Shown one piece after another: positions 1 through 10,639 of a DNA stretch of 64,000 bases. This DNA is from Hydractinia symbiolongicarpus (taxonomy: Eukaryota > Cnidaria > Hydrozoa > Anthoathecata > Hydractiniidae): positions 12,563,501-12,627,500 of the forward strand of contig NC_079881.1 of NCBI RefSeq assembly GCF_029227915.1. The letters are read 5' to 3'. A program made the translations under genes and the position numbers. Below the pieces are notes generated by a model. It saw nothing but the letters and a program-made list of their open reading frames with translations, was not told the origin of the DNA and made no database searches. The first letter of the stretch is position 1. Each line of letters begins with the position of its first letter.

Positions 1-1
1 C

Positions 2-850
2 AACGGATCAATTGGCAGTCCAGGTCAAAAGGACAAACTAACCTACCAAAGTTTGGCTTTCCAAATAAAAAATGGGTTAGACCAAGGATATAGTGAAAGG
101 GATATCCTGGCAGCCGTGATAAAATCGATCAACCCAGATAACCCATTGAGATCCTACCTAGAGTCGAGGTCCGGGTTGGGAATAAAACCACTACTTAAAA
201 TACTCAGAAGCCATTTTCTCGAAAAAAACGCAACTACACTCTTTACCGAAATGACAAATGCTTGCCAAACTATTACAGAAACACCCCAAGAGTTTGCAAT
301 CAGACTTCTCAGTTTACGACAAAAAATCATTCTTGTGTCTCAGGAGGAAGATTGCCCCTATGATGAGCAGTTAGTGGAAAAAAAATTCTTACATGCTTTT
401 ATTTCTGGATTACGGTCTGACAACGTAAGGATTCAAATGAAGGCTTTTCTCAAAGAACCTGCCCTAATTCAAATTGAAAATTTTGTTTCGGATGAAGATA
501 TTCTACAAAAATTGAATCAAGTTGTTTCAGATGAAACCGAGCATATTAATAAGCTAAAACCATATAATAAAACTGTGAAAATTAATGAGATTGCTGGGGA
601 ACAACGAAACCCTACCTTAAATAATTTGAGTTTGCAAAAGGAAATTGAGGAGATAAAAACCCAACTGAGAGATTTGGCATTCTCAAGAAAGTGGCAACCA
701 AATTCAAATCAGTATAGGCCCAAAGCCTCTCGCTCTGCACGATGTAAGGAATGCATGCAGCGTAATTCGCGCGGCCCCTGTCATCATTGTTTTTGTTGTG
801 GGTCCCTGGACCACCGCCAATCTGAGTGTGATCTTTTTCAAAAAAACTGA
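2..850 (+). CDS. gag: Gag-like capsid/nucleocapsid protein of the Ty3/gypsy element (5' partial)
   Basis: The frame is open from base 2 to the TGA at 848-850, so the true start lies left of the window; the TTG at 53 is not a real start. The product should form the retrotransposon particle and bind its RNA. A helical capsid-like region fills most of the protein. Near the C-terminus, bases 788-829 encode a perfect CCHC zinc knuckle (C-x2-C-x4-H-x4-C), preceded by further Cys/His residues. A charged helix (about 620-690) precedes the knuckle. Assignment rests on the knuckle and on the position just upstream of a protease/pol region in the same element. Confidence 0.85.
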   Translation, partial: NGSIGSPGQKDKLTYQSLAFQIKNGLDQGYSERDILAAVIKSINPDNPLRSYLESRSGLGIKPLLKILRSHFLEKNATTLFTEMTNACQTITETPQEFAIRLLSLRQKIILVSQEEDCPYDEQLVEKKFLHAFISGLRSDNVRIQMKAFLKEPALIQIENFVSDEDILQKLNQVVSDETEHINKLKPYNKTVKINEIAGEQRNPTLNNLSLQKEIEEIKTQLRDLAFSRKWQPNSNQYRPKASRSARCKECMQRNSRGPCHHCFCCGSLDHRQSECDLFQKN

Positions 851-873
851 CAAGTGCTCCCGAGAGGCAAGGA

Positions 874-2118
874 GTGCTTCAAAAAAAGCCCTCTCCTGTA
901 AATAGAAAATGTCGGATATGTAATGTACATAGTTTAAAATTATATCGTTGTTCCAAATGCAAATCTAATGTTTTTTATTGTTCGCGAAAAGGCCAAAAGA
1001 AGGATACTTCTCATAAAAACATTTGTTCCGCAATCGAGGATTTTACTAATTTGGAGCGTGATAAAAAGTTTAAAAACTTTACAGTTGCTGATAACCAGAC
1101 ATTGCCGTCAAAGTTTAATTCGAGACTAATAAAGCTTATTGGACGCAAACCGATCATAAACTGCCGGTTAAATGACCGGACATGCAAAGCATTGTGGGAC
1201 ACCGGGTCTATGATTAGTTTGGTTGACCGCATCTGGCTTTCCACGCATGCCCCTGGCATAGAGCCAACACCGATTTCTGAATTCGCCGATGTGGAACAAA
1301 AAAACTTATCGCTCAAAGCCGCGAACAACACTGAAGTTGCTATTTGTGGGGTCGCGCCATTGTCGTTTCGCGTTTCAGACGCTATTGTATTTACTGTACC
1401 ATTTCTCGTGACCCCGGGACCAATCGAACAACCCGTAATCGGATTTAACATAATTGAACATATCGTTTTAAATTTTCCAGAGTTAGATGTATCATCTCTA
1501 CTGACAGATGTTCTACCGAGCTTGAATGAGTGCAATGTACAGTCAATGATTAAGATTATCCAGGACAACAAGGATTCAGAAGACTTTTTGGAAAACGTCA
1601 AAGTTAGGAATCGCACGGTAATTCCTGCTAGGCATCGGATTGCAGTGTCATGCAAAACTCGTCTTATGGTGGATGAAAAGGAAAGAAGTGTTTTGTTAGA
1701 GCCCATGGAAAACGGTGACTTTGACGAAGAAATAAAGATTCGAGAAACATTGTTGAGACTAAAACGCGGAAAATCGCCAATTGTGTCAATCTACATCGAA
1801 AACCCAACTAGTCGAGACATCATTCTTCGAAAGGGCACCGTTATTGGTACCATAAAGTCCTTTTCGGCAGCTATACCACTACAACCCGATCAAAAGACCC
1901 CTGGGACGACGACTAAAATCAAAACCCATTCTGTATTAACTAAGACTTCCGATAATTGGCTCCCAGACGTGAATCTATCGCATCTGCCGCAGGCCCAAAA
2001 GGTTCGCGTAGAAGCAATGTTACGTGAAGTAAACACAGTATTTTCGAGATCAGAAAGCGATATTGGGAGAATCGATGATTTTAAATTGAACATAAGACTG
2101 AAGGATGAGACCCCGTAA
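874..2118 (+). CDS. MYND-like finger plus retropepsin-type protease, N-terminal part of Ty3/gypsy pol
   Basis: The frame opens just after gag and ends at a TAA at 2116-2118. No good ATG is visible at its head (a GTG lies at 874), so it may be reached by recoding from gag. Residues 13-51 have MYND-type spacing: C13, C16, C26, C29, C36, then G where C40 is expected, H47 and C51. Residues 109-111 are DTG, the aspartic-protease active site, within a hydrophobic context followed by a protease-like fold region to about residue 200. The last 40 residues look like the lead-in to RT. The stop is produced by a frameshift: RT-like sequence continues in another frame at once. The protease would cleave Gag-Pol; the role of the finger is unknown. 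Confidence 0.8.
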   Translation: MLQKKPSPVNRKCRICNVHSLKLYRCSKCKSNVFYCSRKGQKKDTSHKNICSAIEDFTNLERDKKFKNFTVADNQTLPSKFNSRLIKLIGRKPIINCRLNDRTCKALWDTGSMISLVDRIWLSTHAPGIEPTPISEFADVEQKNLSLKAANNTEVAICGVAPLSFRVSDAIVFTVPFLVTPGPIEQPVIGFNIIEHIVLNFPELDVSSLLTDVLPSLNECNVQSMIKIIQDNKDSEDFLENVKVRNRTVIPARHRIAVSCKTRLMVDEKERSVLLEPMENGDFDEEIKIRETLLRLKRGKSPIVSIYIENPTSRDIILRKGTVIGTIKSFSAAIPLQPDQKTPGTTTKIKTHSVLTKTSDNWLPDVNLSHLPQAQKVRVEAMLREVNTVFSRSESDIGRIDDFKLNIRLKDETP

Positions 2119-2236
2119 GTAAACCATATCGATCGATACCTCGAAACCTTTACTCAGAAGTAAAGGACTATGTGGATAATCTCTTGCTGAATGGCTGGAT
2201 TAAAAAATCATATTCTTCATACTGCAGCCCTATAGT

Positions 2237-5200
2237 GTGCGTGCGAAAAAAAGACGTTTGCGCCTCTGCATTGATTATCGCGATCTAAACAGAAAAACTA
2301 TTCCTGATAAGCAACCCATTCCCCGCGTACAGGATATCTTGGACGGTTTGGGCGGGCAATCGTGGTTTACAACACTGGACATGGCGAAAGCCTACCACCA
2401 AGGATTCATCGACGAATCTTCGCGCCACTTGACCGCTTTTGCAACCCCTTGGGCATTATATGAATGGTTGAGAATGCCTTTTGGCTTAACAAATGCGCCG
2501 CCTGTATTTCAGAGATATATGAACGAATGTTTATCTGGGCTCCGTGACCTAATTTGTTCAGTCTATTTAGATGACATCTTGTGCTATGGAAAAACATTTG
2601 AAGAACACTTGAAAAATGTCAAGACCGTATTGTTACGACTGCAAGAAAAAGGTATCAAGATTAAAGCTTCAAAGTGTAATTTCTTTCAGCGTAAAGTGAA
2701 ATATCTTGGGCGCATTATCAGTGAGGAGGGATATCACGCAGACCCTGAGATGGTAAGAGATATAGATCATTTCAGAAAACCGCCTACCACTATCAGTGAG
2801 CTTAGAAGTCTGTTAGGCTTTTTAGGCTACTACAGGACATTTGTACGAGATTTTTCCAAGTTAATGAAGCCGATTTATGATCTATTGAAAGGACATGGAC
2901 AGACAAAGAATTCGAAGTTAAAAATCAATTGGTTAGAATCACATCAAAAAATCTTGGATGAGATCATTCAAAAATTGCAGTCACCTGAAGTAATAGCCTT
3001 TCCAGATTATAATAAACCCTTCATTGTACATTGTGATGCTTCGCAAAAAGGACTGGGAGCTGTATTATACCAAAATCAAGGAGGCAAACTAAAGGTCATC
3101 AATTACGCCTCTCGAACGCTAACGAACGCAGAACAAAACTATCATCTTCATAGCGGTAAACTCGAGTTTCTAGCCTTGAAGTGGTCCATAACCGAAAGAT
3201 TCGCTGACTACTTGGGATATGGCCCACCCTTTGAAATATTCACAGACAACAACCCCCTAACATACATCATGACCACTGCAAAATTAAATGCAACAGGTTT
3301 GAGATGGGTGGCAGATCTTTCAAATTATCAATTTACAATAAGGTATAGACCAGGCAAATTACAACAAGACTGTGACTACCTTTCACGAAATCCTTCACAG
3401 ATATCCAATCTCATTCATGCATGCACAAAATCTATTCACTCAGACGAAATTGCTTCTATGATTTCAGCAGCAAAAGATCATCATAAATTACTGGAGATGG
3501 GAGAACAGGCTCTGGTGGAGATCAATTATCTTGGTATACATTCCTCAGTAATCGATGAAAAGGACTTGATTGCTGAACAACGACTGGATCCTGTAATTCG
3601 ACCTGTTTTCGAAGCAGTGCTGTCTGGCGTAAAACCGTCTAGAAATCAAAAGCATCATCATAAAACAAAGATACTGCTGAGACAATTCGATAAATTGGAC
3701 ATCAAAAACAACATCCTTATTCGAAATAGCAATAAATACGGAAATCAAATTGTCTTACCGAAAAAGTTTCATGCCACTGTGTATGAAGAGCTTCACGGAA
3801 AAATGGCGCATCTTGGAGTGGAAAAAGTGGTTGAATTAGCTCGTCAACGCTTTTACTGGCCCAGACTGGAACGTGACATCACATTCTTCATTCGGAATCG
3901 TTGTCGTTGCCTGAAAGACAAAAAACCAAACCGAGAGGACAAAGCACCTTTAGTTCCTATCCAGTCGACACGACCCTTTGAGATTGTATCGCTAGACTAT
4001 CTACACTTGGACAAATGCAAAGGAGGTTTTGAATATGTTTTGGTAGTGTGTGATCACTTTACACGCTTTACTCAGGCATATGCTACAAAAAACAAGTCTG
4101 GACGCAGTGCTGCAGAAAAAATCTTTAATGACCTGGTAATGAAGTATGGATTTCCAACAAGACTTCATCACGACAGAGGAAAAGAATTTAACAACACGCT
4201 ATTTAAGAGATTGAACGAGCTGTCTGGGATCAAGTCATCAAAAACAACCCCATATCATCCTATGGGTGATGGAATGGTGGAAAGGATGAATAGGACATTC
4301 ATAAACATGCTAAAGACTCTACCATCAAAGTTCAAAAACAATTGGAAGCAAGAACTACCAAAATTAGCTTTTGCCTATAATAGCACTATATCAAAGTCTA
4401 CTGGGTACTCACCGTTCTATTTAATGTTCGGACGTCATTCAAGACTACCAATTGATTCAATGTTCGGCTTAGATAACATCCAGAAAGGTAAAACTCATGC
4501 AGCCTTCGTGCAAGAGTGGAAAGAATCCCTGGCTGCAGCAACAAAAATTGCTTCAAAGAGTGCTATGGACGGAAAACATCAATACGACAAGAAAGTTCGA
4601 GGTTTGGAGTTGAAAGAAGGAGACAGAGTACTGGTGCGAAATCTAAGTGAGCGAGGCGGCACTGGTAAACTTCGTTCCCATTGGGAAGCAGATGTACATG
4701 TGGTTCTACGAAAAGTAGAGGACCTACCTGTGTACGTGATCAGAAGAGAAAGTGGTAAGGGAGAGCCCAGATCCTTGCATCGTAACCTCATGTTAAAATG
4801 TGATTTCTTACCATTAGAGTTATCAGAGAACCTGAGTAGAACACCAAAGACTGCTGATCCAGAGATCGATGAAGAAATTGACTGTCATAAGAGAGCTGAA
4901 GACCGTCAAGAAATTGCCAACTTAGACAACACTGCTCTTGTTGAAGGGGAGAGTAGTGCATATGACACAAATTGTGCAGATGTTGCTGATGTGGATGTTC
5001 CTGTTGAAGAGGATGATGACTCCATTGACAGAGATGCTGCTGTTCCTGCTTTAAGTATTGCAGATGATGTTGATGATGTAAATCCTGAGGTCCCTGAGAC
5101 TTCTGACCTCCCCAAGGAACCAGATGCAGACAATGATGCAGCAGATGAAACTATCCCATATCAGGTTGATGAAGTTTGGATGAGTGGAGAAAAGTCTACA

Positions 5201-5293
5201 AAACCTGAGGACACAACAGCACAACACAAACAAAATGAAATCCGAAGTTCAGGTCGAAATCGAAGACCTCCTCGGCGATTGACTTATGATTAA
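2237..5293 (+). CDS. pol: Ty3/gypsy Pol: reverse transcriptase, RNase H, integrase; N-terminal end frameshifted
   Basis: This 1018-codon frame has no true start (first codon GTG). The RT N-terminus lies in another frame at about 2119-2260, so two frameshifts separate it from the protease frame. Domains by residue of this frame: RT about 8-215 with catalytic YLDD at 110-113; RNase H about 260-385 with D267, E310 and D337; integrase with H520/H525 and C556/C558 of the zinc domain (CxC instead of the usual CxxC), then D587, D646 and E682, i.e. D,D-35-E. A GPY/F-like module follows at about 790-860, then an acidic tail ending in a basic RRPPRRL motif. It would copy the element's RNA and integrate the DNA. 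Family assignment is secure; activity of this copy is doubtful. Confidence 0.92.
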   Translation: MRAKKRRLRLCIDYRDLNRKTIPDKQPIPRVQDILDGLGGQSWFTTLDMAKAYHQGFIDESSRHLTAFATPWALYEWLRMPFGLTNAPPVFQRYMNECLSGLRDLICSVYLDDILCYGKTFEEHLKNVKTVLLRLQEKGIKIKASKCNFFQRKVKYLGRIISEEGYHADPEMVRDIDHFRKPPTTISELRSLLGFLGYYRTFVRDFSKLMKPIYDLLKGHGQTKNSKLKINWLESHQKILDEIIQKLQSPEVIAFPDYNKPFIVHCDASQKGLGAVLYQNQGGKLKVINYASRTLTNAEQNYHLHSGKLEFLALKWSITERFADYLGYGPPFEIFTDNNPLTYIMTTAKLNATGLRWVADLSNYQFTIRYRPGKLQQDCDYLSRNPSQISNLIHACTKSIHSDEIASMISAAKDHHKLLEMGEQALVEINYLGIHSSVIDEKDLIAEQRLDPVIRPVFEAVLSGVKPSRNQKHHHKTKILLRQFDKLDIKNNILIRNSNKYGNQIVLPKKFHATVYEELHGKMAHLGVEKVVELARQRFYWPRLERDITFFIRNRCRCLKDKKPNREDKAPLVPIQSTRPFEIVSLDYLHLDKCKGGFEYVLVVCDHFTRFTQAYATKNKSGRSAAEKIFNDLVMKYGFPTRLHHDRGKEFNNTLFKRLNELSGIKSSKTTPYHPMGDGMVERMNRTFINMLKTLPSKFKNNWKQELPKLAFAYNSTISKSTGYSPFYLMFGRHSRLPIDSMFGLDNIQKGKTHAAFVQEWKESLAAATKIASKSAMDGKHQYDKKVRGLELKEGDRVLVRNLSERGGTGKLRSHWEADVHVVLRKVEDLPVYVIRRESGKGEPRSLHRNLMLKCDFLPLELSENLSRTPKTADPEIDEEIDCHKRAEDRQEIANLDNTALVEGESSAYDTNCADVADVDVPVEEDDDSIDRDAAVPALSIADDVDDVNPEVPETSDLPKEPDADNDAADETIPYQVDEVWMSGEKSTKPEDTTAQHKQNEIRSSGRNRRPPRRLTYD

Positions 5294-5981
5294 ACGTATG
5301 TATGTATTACTGTATATAATGTTGTGTTGCAATCTATATGCTTAGAAGACTGCAAAAAGTTCTGCATGGGACACGATAAACAAGAAATGCTGATGTATAG
5401 AAGCAAAGTAATAACATGATGAACAACGAAAAAGACATGAAGAGGCATAAGAAGCATCAGGAAGAATCAATCCGTAGTTTGGGTGGAAGATTATGTTGTG
5501 GTGCTTAAAGCTAGCTGGGGAGGCTAAGTATTAATTAAATTATGAAATTTGTATGGCAAAGAAGTGCCCTGCACTGGATATGGCAGGCTGATCACTTGTC
5601 AACAGACATCCAACTGTTGCAGATGTTGCTGAAATTAATTTTGAAATTATTGTTCAGCACAATTTCTAATGATTTTTTTCTTATCTACATAAAAGATTCT
5701 CCTCCTCGAAAAAGAAAATCGACGATTTCAAAGTTCGACGAGCCTACGAGTGGCCACGATTCCATCAACCAGACAAAATGCAACAAGCAAGAAGTCCATG
5801 TCAAGCAACGACTAACTCGAACCCTACTACGAAGTAATAAATTACACGTAAAAAGGCTGACTTCTAACTAAGCAATGTGTTATATGAAGCAACAACGAAA
5901 AAGTGATAACTGAGAACGAATTCTCAAGATATACTTTGCTCCGACAAAACGTACAGAACCTTTAAAAAAAGCAGGGGCGAG
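5294..5981 (+). other. Ty3/gypsy 3' internal noncoding region and polypurine tract
   Basis: Between the pol stop and the LTR. A 109-codon frame (5542-5871) has no recognisable motif and is probably chance. The last 19 bases (about 5963-5981) are almost all purine, with runs of A and G, and directly abut the LTR, as expected for the plus-strand primer of an LTR retrotransposon. Confidence 0.6.
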
Positions 5982-6280
5982 TGTGAGATATATTAGTTGT
6001 AAAACCTTGTTCCTCTTTCTTGTAGCTGGATACCATTTTGTTTTGGGTTAAGTCTACACCAGTTGAGTCTGGTACCCAGCTTTCCCCAGTTTTCTATCAA
6101 GTGCATTTTAGTATACTGTGCCTAATTTAGCTCACATCAGGGAGGCTAGGCCCAAGTAAGGAAACCTATAAGTAGAGGCACAGTAGGCAGTGCAGGTTGG
6201 TTGGTTGTAACAAAAAAATGTGTGCTAAGAAAGTATAGATGACAAGAAAGTAGTCTTTTATATGGACACACCCTCTAACA
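5982..6280 (+). repeat. 3' LTR of the Ty3/gypsy element (299 bp)
   Basis: It starts TGTGAGA directly after the polypurine tract and ends TCTAACA, so the ends are short imperfect inverted repeats bounded by TG...CA. A TATA-like CCTATAAGTAG lies at about 6167-6177 within a promoter-like stretch. The 5' LTR is outside the window, so the boundaries cannot be confirmed by comparison. Confidence 0.75.
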
Positions 6281-8610
6281 CATATAAAGTTTCACATAAA
6301 GAACGTAAAATAAGTGTTTTCTTATATTTAACTCGACCATCGTTATAATGCAGCATCAGCAGCAGATCAGAATTACAAACTTTGACAAGCAAATCTACAG
6401 TGCAATTTTTCTGATAATATTCTTCATGAACTTTATGAAAAGGGCTGTGTACTTTTGTACTAAGATAAAAAGTCCTTTATTAATTGCTATTTTGTTTTGT
6501 ACACAAATATTCAAAAAACATTTTTATAAATTTGAATCCTAAATCGAACATTTTTTCTTATATATTTTGGCCTATGGACTACATTGTGTTACATTGTGTA
6601 ACAAGCAAAACAATTTGCTCCATAAAAAACCTGACATACGAGCTTAAGTTGTATGTGTGTCGTAACTTACATAAATGAGGTTATGAATAAAAATTCTCCC
6701 TGATGTGCACAAAAACATGTGAATATAGCTTTAAAAAAGCATCAAGTATACTGTACATATTTACTCTATTATCCAGTTTCCCTGTTTTTCAAGTAATCCT
6801 GCCTTTTTTTGCCATGGATTGTAAAAAATATTTTCAAAATTAGCATACACTATCTGTGGAAGAAATTTTTGTGGAACTTTTTTTTGCAGAACTTTGGGCC
6901 AAATCTGTAAAAATGTTCCACAGAAATTTTAGAAATCAGTCAAACATCGGTTCTGAAAAATTATTCCGCAAAATTTTCCATTTCAGCTAGCCGCAACAAT
7001 TAAAAATTTTTTTATTTCTTCATACTTTGATTTCTTTAGGATCTAAGTTATTGGGTTCTATGTTGCTCATTTGTAAATGCCCTTACTTCTGAATACTATG
7101 TTAGACAAAATACTGATTTTGCCTCTGCTGAAATAATTGAACTTTAGGCACCCAAAAATTAATATTGCACATTTCGCATATATATATTCTGCAAATTGAA
7201 GCATTTTTGTGTACCACTCACCCACAAAAATAAGTTTTAGGAAAATTTATTGTGCAAATAATTTGTACCCTTGGCAAGTTTAGGCTCTTGCAACAAGTTT
7301 GAATGCATATTGAAATTGAAAAAAAAAAGTTATAAAGGTATTGCTTATAGCCTATAAAAAGATTTGAGGTAGGTGTTTATACTTCTTATGCTTCATATTT
7401 CCAAACTTTGTTAAAAAATTCCTAAGTTTTGCTAAAAACAATACTACACTCAGGTTTTTTACCCCAAAATAATTCAACATATCCGGCCTATATATCCTGT
7501 AATATAGGATTCCTGCTAAACCCACCTTTATTTGTAGGTTAAAACACTAATCCAGTGGTGAAGTAATAATAGACTAGAGTAAATATGGTATTCTTGGTCA
7601 CTGTTGAATATAACATTTTAGGGATGCTTTTAGGCAAGTTTAGGAACTTTCAAAAAAATTAAATATTTATAAAACTTCCAAAATTTGTCTTTGAACACGC
7701 AGGTATTCTTTTTGGAAAGACAGACATCACAAATACTTGGCGTTTCACAGTATCACCTGATTTTTTTTATTAAAACTTCATAAAATGGTGTAATATTTTA
7801 TTTTATCTTGCATTTATACCTGTCATCTTTAAATATATAGGGCACAGAACAATATCACATTAATGTGCTAAGATTATTTTGAGTTCTTCATATATGTTTT
7901 TTTAGTATTTTTCTTTCTTTTTTAGGTCAGCCATAATCTAACACAGCCATTATCAGCATTTCCAAAAAAATGTTGACAGAGTAAACTGCAAACATTAATT
8001 TGTGAAAAATGAATCACTAAAACTAATATATATTTATATAATTTATTATAGTCTTATTTTGGTTAATAGTATTTACTTCATATTATTTTTAAGGGAAACT
8101 AGACGTCTATGGTTCTTCTATGATTTTACAAAATTTGTATCATGAAAATTTTTAGAACTTTCTAGGTAGATCCCAAGTTTTTATACTTTTTCTAACTGTG
8201 TGTAAATCTGTATATTTTTGTTATTTATTCAGGTGTAATTAAATTGAAGTATATCTAAATTGCGTTATTTGTCGCCCATATTTAATACTTTTCAGACCAG
8301 GTTACTTTAACCCCTTTTTTATATAAAAACAATGTTATAAGAACATGAACCTTAGACTCACAATCCCAGACTCAAATCATTGTTTTTACAACTAAAACTA
8401 CTCAAGAAATGGAATAGTCAAAAAGCCTCAAAAAGCGGTTAAGTCACATAGTTTTGCGCAATTATTCAATCATTTATCCTGTTTTTAAATTGGAAATCTC
8501 AGCCTTGGGTCGACCATTGGACGTTTTGCTCTGTGGAAAGTTTCTCTTGACAAGGCGGAAATCTTCAGGCCTTGAGGCTTCTTGTTTTCTTTTAAAAGCA
8601 ACACGTTTGT
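6281..8610. other. AT-rich intergenic DNA, no gene seen
   Basis: Low-complexity AT-rich sequence with short A and T runs. The short open frames here (for example 6348-6542) have no recognisable features. I see no RNA gene or element boundary. Confidence 0.5.
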
Positions 8611-9389
8611 TAAGTACTGTAATCTTCGGATGAGTCGGAATCAAAATGTTCTAACGTTGTACTTGGCTTCCAGTTTAAACCTAAACGTAGGGGGGATTTA
8701 TCGGACTCATCGTGGGTGACATATGACAGTGATAGCGATGGGGAAATAGCAGAATTAAGGATTAACCTTGACGCTACGTCGTGGTGTAAATGCAACAATT
8801 GCCGTCAAATGAGCACTGAAACTGAATGTTTTGCTGTCACGAATTGGAATCAAGACATATATATAACCTACAAGGTGTGTACTTTTTAGCGGGATATTCG
8901 AAACATTATATGTTGATTATTAAGTTATTAAAAATATATTCTTTAGAAATAAACTGTATAGTCAATCACGAAGATTTCGACCCGATTGTTTTAAGGAAAG
9001 GAAATCTCTGGACTGCTTTGGTTGGAATGTATGATAGAGAATAGACATATCTTCCTCCAAGAAATGACGTTCCCAATAAGTAAAAAGATGTTGTTCCAGT
9101 CAAAACGCGCTGTTTATAGAAATATGGGTTATAAGAACATAAGTTTGATATTTCAGGTTAACATTTTTCTTTTAGAACATATTGCTATGCTGCTTACCGA
9201 CAGTTCACGTGGTGGGTTCACAACAGACTTGGCAAATCTGTGCGAAGGGTCATCCCGTCATGTGCAGAGACAAAAATTCGTGATGCTTATCCACAGCCTG
9301 ACGAGGTATACACAGGATATATGGAAGGGCGTGTAATTCCTGAAAATGAGTTAACATGGGTTTTCCATGATGCCGAAAATGTATTTTAA
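8611..9389 (+). pseudogene. P2X7-ballast-like (P2X7 intracellular domain) gene relic, three exons
   Basis: Three segments join in phase through GT-AG introns. Exon A (about 8611-8874) has an acidic serine-rich stretch, then WCKCNNC and an ECF-C-C cysteine cluster. Intron 1 is 8875-8946. Exon B (8947-9079) has C and HEDF followed by a TALV-like helix. Intron 2 is 9080-9175. Exon C (9176-9389) has AYRQFTWW, then a basic RRVIPSC and IRDAYP before the TAA. Motif order and cysteine pattern match the zinc-binding ballast domain at the C-terminus of P2X7 receptors, which in many invertebrates occurs alone in multicopy genes. Lesions: a one-base deletion near 8831 in the cysteine cluster and a TAG at 9042-9044. 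No channel domain or transmembrane segment is visible. Confidence 0.72.
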
Positions 9390-10164
9390 CTTAATTAAAA
9401 AAATAAAAAAAAATAAAAAAGTAATATGTACAAATTACATAAAGTAAAAAGTAAAACAAAATTATGTCATTCGAGAGTATTTAATTGAGTTTTTAAAAAT
9501 ATCCTCTCTACAGGGCCTTTCGGCAGGCGTAATGAAGGCTCGTTTTTTTCCCGGACGGCAATTACAGGTGCCTTTCACCTACCAATTATATTTACCCATA
9601 AAATCACGTGACTTAGTCTTCTTTAGCCCTTTCCTTTTCACCTCGCTAATAATCTTTCGTGGTTTGTTATCAATCACTAACCAAATCTGTTAAGCATGGT
9701 CACCAAACAAATCGAGAAAGAATTATATAGAGGTAACTCTTTCGTTATAAACAGACCCTTCGTAATGACTGACCGCTTACGCCAGGTCGGGTTGTTTTGA
9801 TTCTATCACGGATCAATTTCACTACCCGAGCAAAAAGCGGTATAAGAAACAAGGCAGGTACGTCTGATGAAGCCCCTTGTTTCTTAGGTCATCCCTTTAC
9901 CCACACAACATCCTTTCTTAATACGATACTTCGAATCCTCCACTGGAGAGTAGGGACACCCAATCAAAAAACATGTTTACAATATGAAAAAGAAAATATT
10001 TTTAAAGCTAATTAGAATTGTGATAGCGGAACAACTTCTTAATAATTAATTTCATATAGAAATCTCGCTTCGTCGTTTTCATGATGCAAGACGGTGTGGT
10101 TTTGGCTCTTGTGACGTCAGGGAGGTATCCTGATGTTTTTTTCAAGATTTTGAAGCGTGTTTTC
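9390..10164. other. No gene seen; contains a short PLE-related fragment
   Basis: A short oligo-A stretch follows the relic, then unique-looking DNA. About 9885-9967 (ACACAACATCC through GAGTAGGGACACCC) closely matches the left end of the PLE at about 32668-32730, so it is a truncated copy of that terminus. The rest is unassigned. Confidence 0.55.
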
Positions 10165-10282
10165 AATCTCGTTCCCAGGGCTTCTTTTTCTCTTTCTGAT
10201 ATGTGGCTGGCGCGAAAGAAGTAGTAACTTTCGCGCCAGCACGCATATCAGAAAGGGAAAAAGAAGCTCTGGGGACGAGATT
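10165..10282. repeat. Large near-perfect palindrome (about 54-bp arms)
   Basis: The left arm, starting AATCTCGT and ending GCGCGAAAG, is mirrored by the right arm, starting CTTTCGCGC and ending ACGAGATT. A roughly 9-base loop is centred near 10223. There are a few mismatches and one small indel. It could be a foldback MITE or a cruciform-forming inverted duplication. No target duplication was identified. Confidence 0.75.
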
Positions 10283-10639
10283 GGCGTGTTTTTAATGCTG
10301 CAATAATGGCGGTCGAAGCACAAGGTTTTATGAAAACATGGAATAAGTAAATCGTGTTTATGCTTTTATTTTGCAAGTAAATCATTAAATAATACTTTTT
10401 TCTATAATGTTTTAATGGTTTTTTTCGGTTAAGATGAACTTGTTATAACGTCGGAGGCAACCTTTAAAAGGAAAGTTGAAAAGAAATGCTTTATACAGAA
10501 GAGGTGTAATTTACCATACCGCTACCTTAATTTCTTTATCTTTTTAACTCAAAAGTTTGTTCAGTAAGATCAATTGTAAAATAATAAAAATATTCTCGTC
10601 ACGTTGTTCAACAATTTTGCTATTTTGATTCACATTGTT

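Larger units (their letters stand above)
1..6280 (+). mobile_element. Ty3/gypsy LTR retrotransposon, 5' part outside window
   Basis: Order seen: gag with a CCHC knuckle, an aspartic protease frame preceded by a MYND-like finger, reverse transcriptase, RNase H, integrase, polypurine tract, 3' LTR. RT-RNase H-integrase order is diagnostic of Ty3/gypsy (Metaviridae). The window opens inside gag, so the 5' LTR and primer-binding site are not visible and the target duplication cannot be tested. Two reading-frame breaks near the start of pol (about 2115 and about 2250) mean this copy is probably not autonomous, although the 1018-codon remainder of pol is open, suggesting fairly recent insertion. 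Confidence 0.93.

Noticed and set aside
1011-1706. 231-codon minus-strand frame
   Set aside because: Lies fully opposite the MYND-protease frame, and its composition is that of an antisense shadow.
5542-5871. Possible env or accessory gene downstream of pol
   Set aside because: No signal peptide, membrane segment or conserved motif; likely 3' noncoding.
9836-9892. CTGATGA near AAGAAACAAGG as a hammerhead ribozyme
   Set aside because: The only good stem pairs AAGAAACAAGG with CCTTGTTTCTT, enclosing CTGATGA; no GAAA follows the CTGATGA, so the core cannot form.
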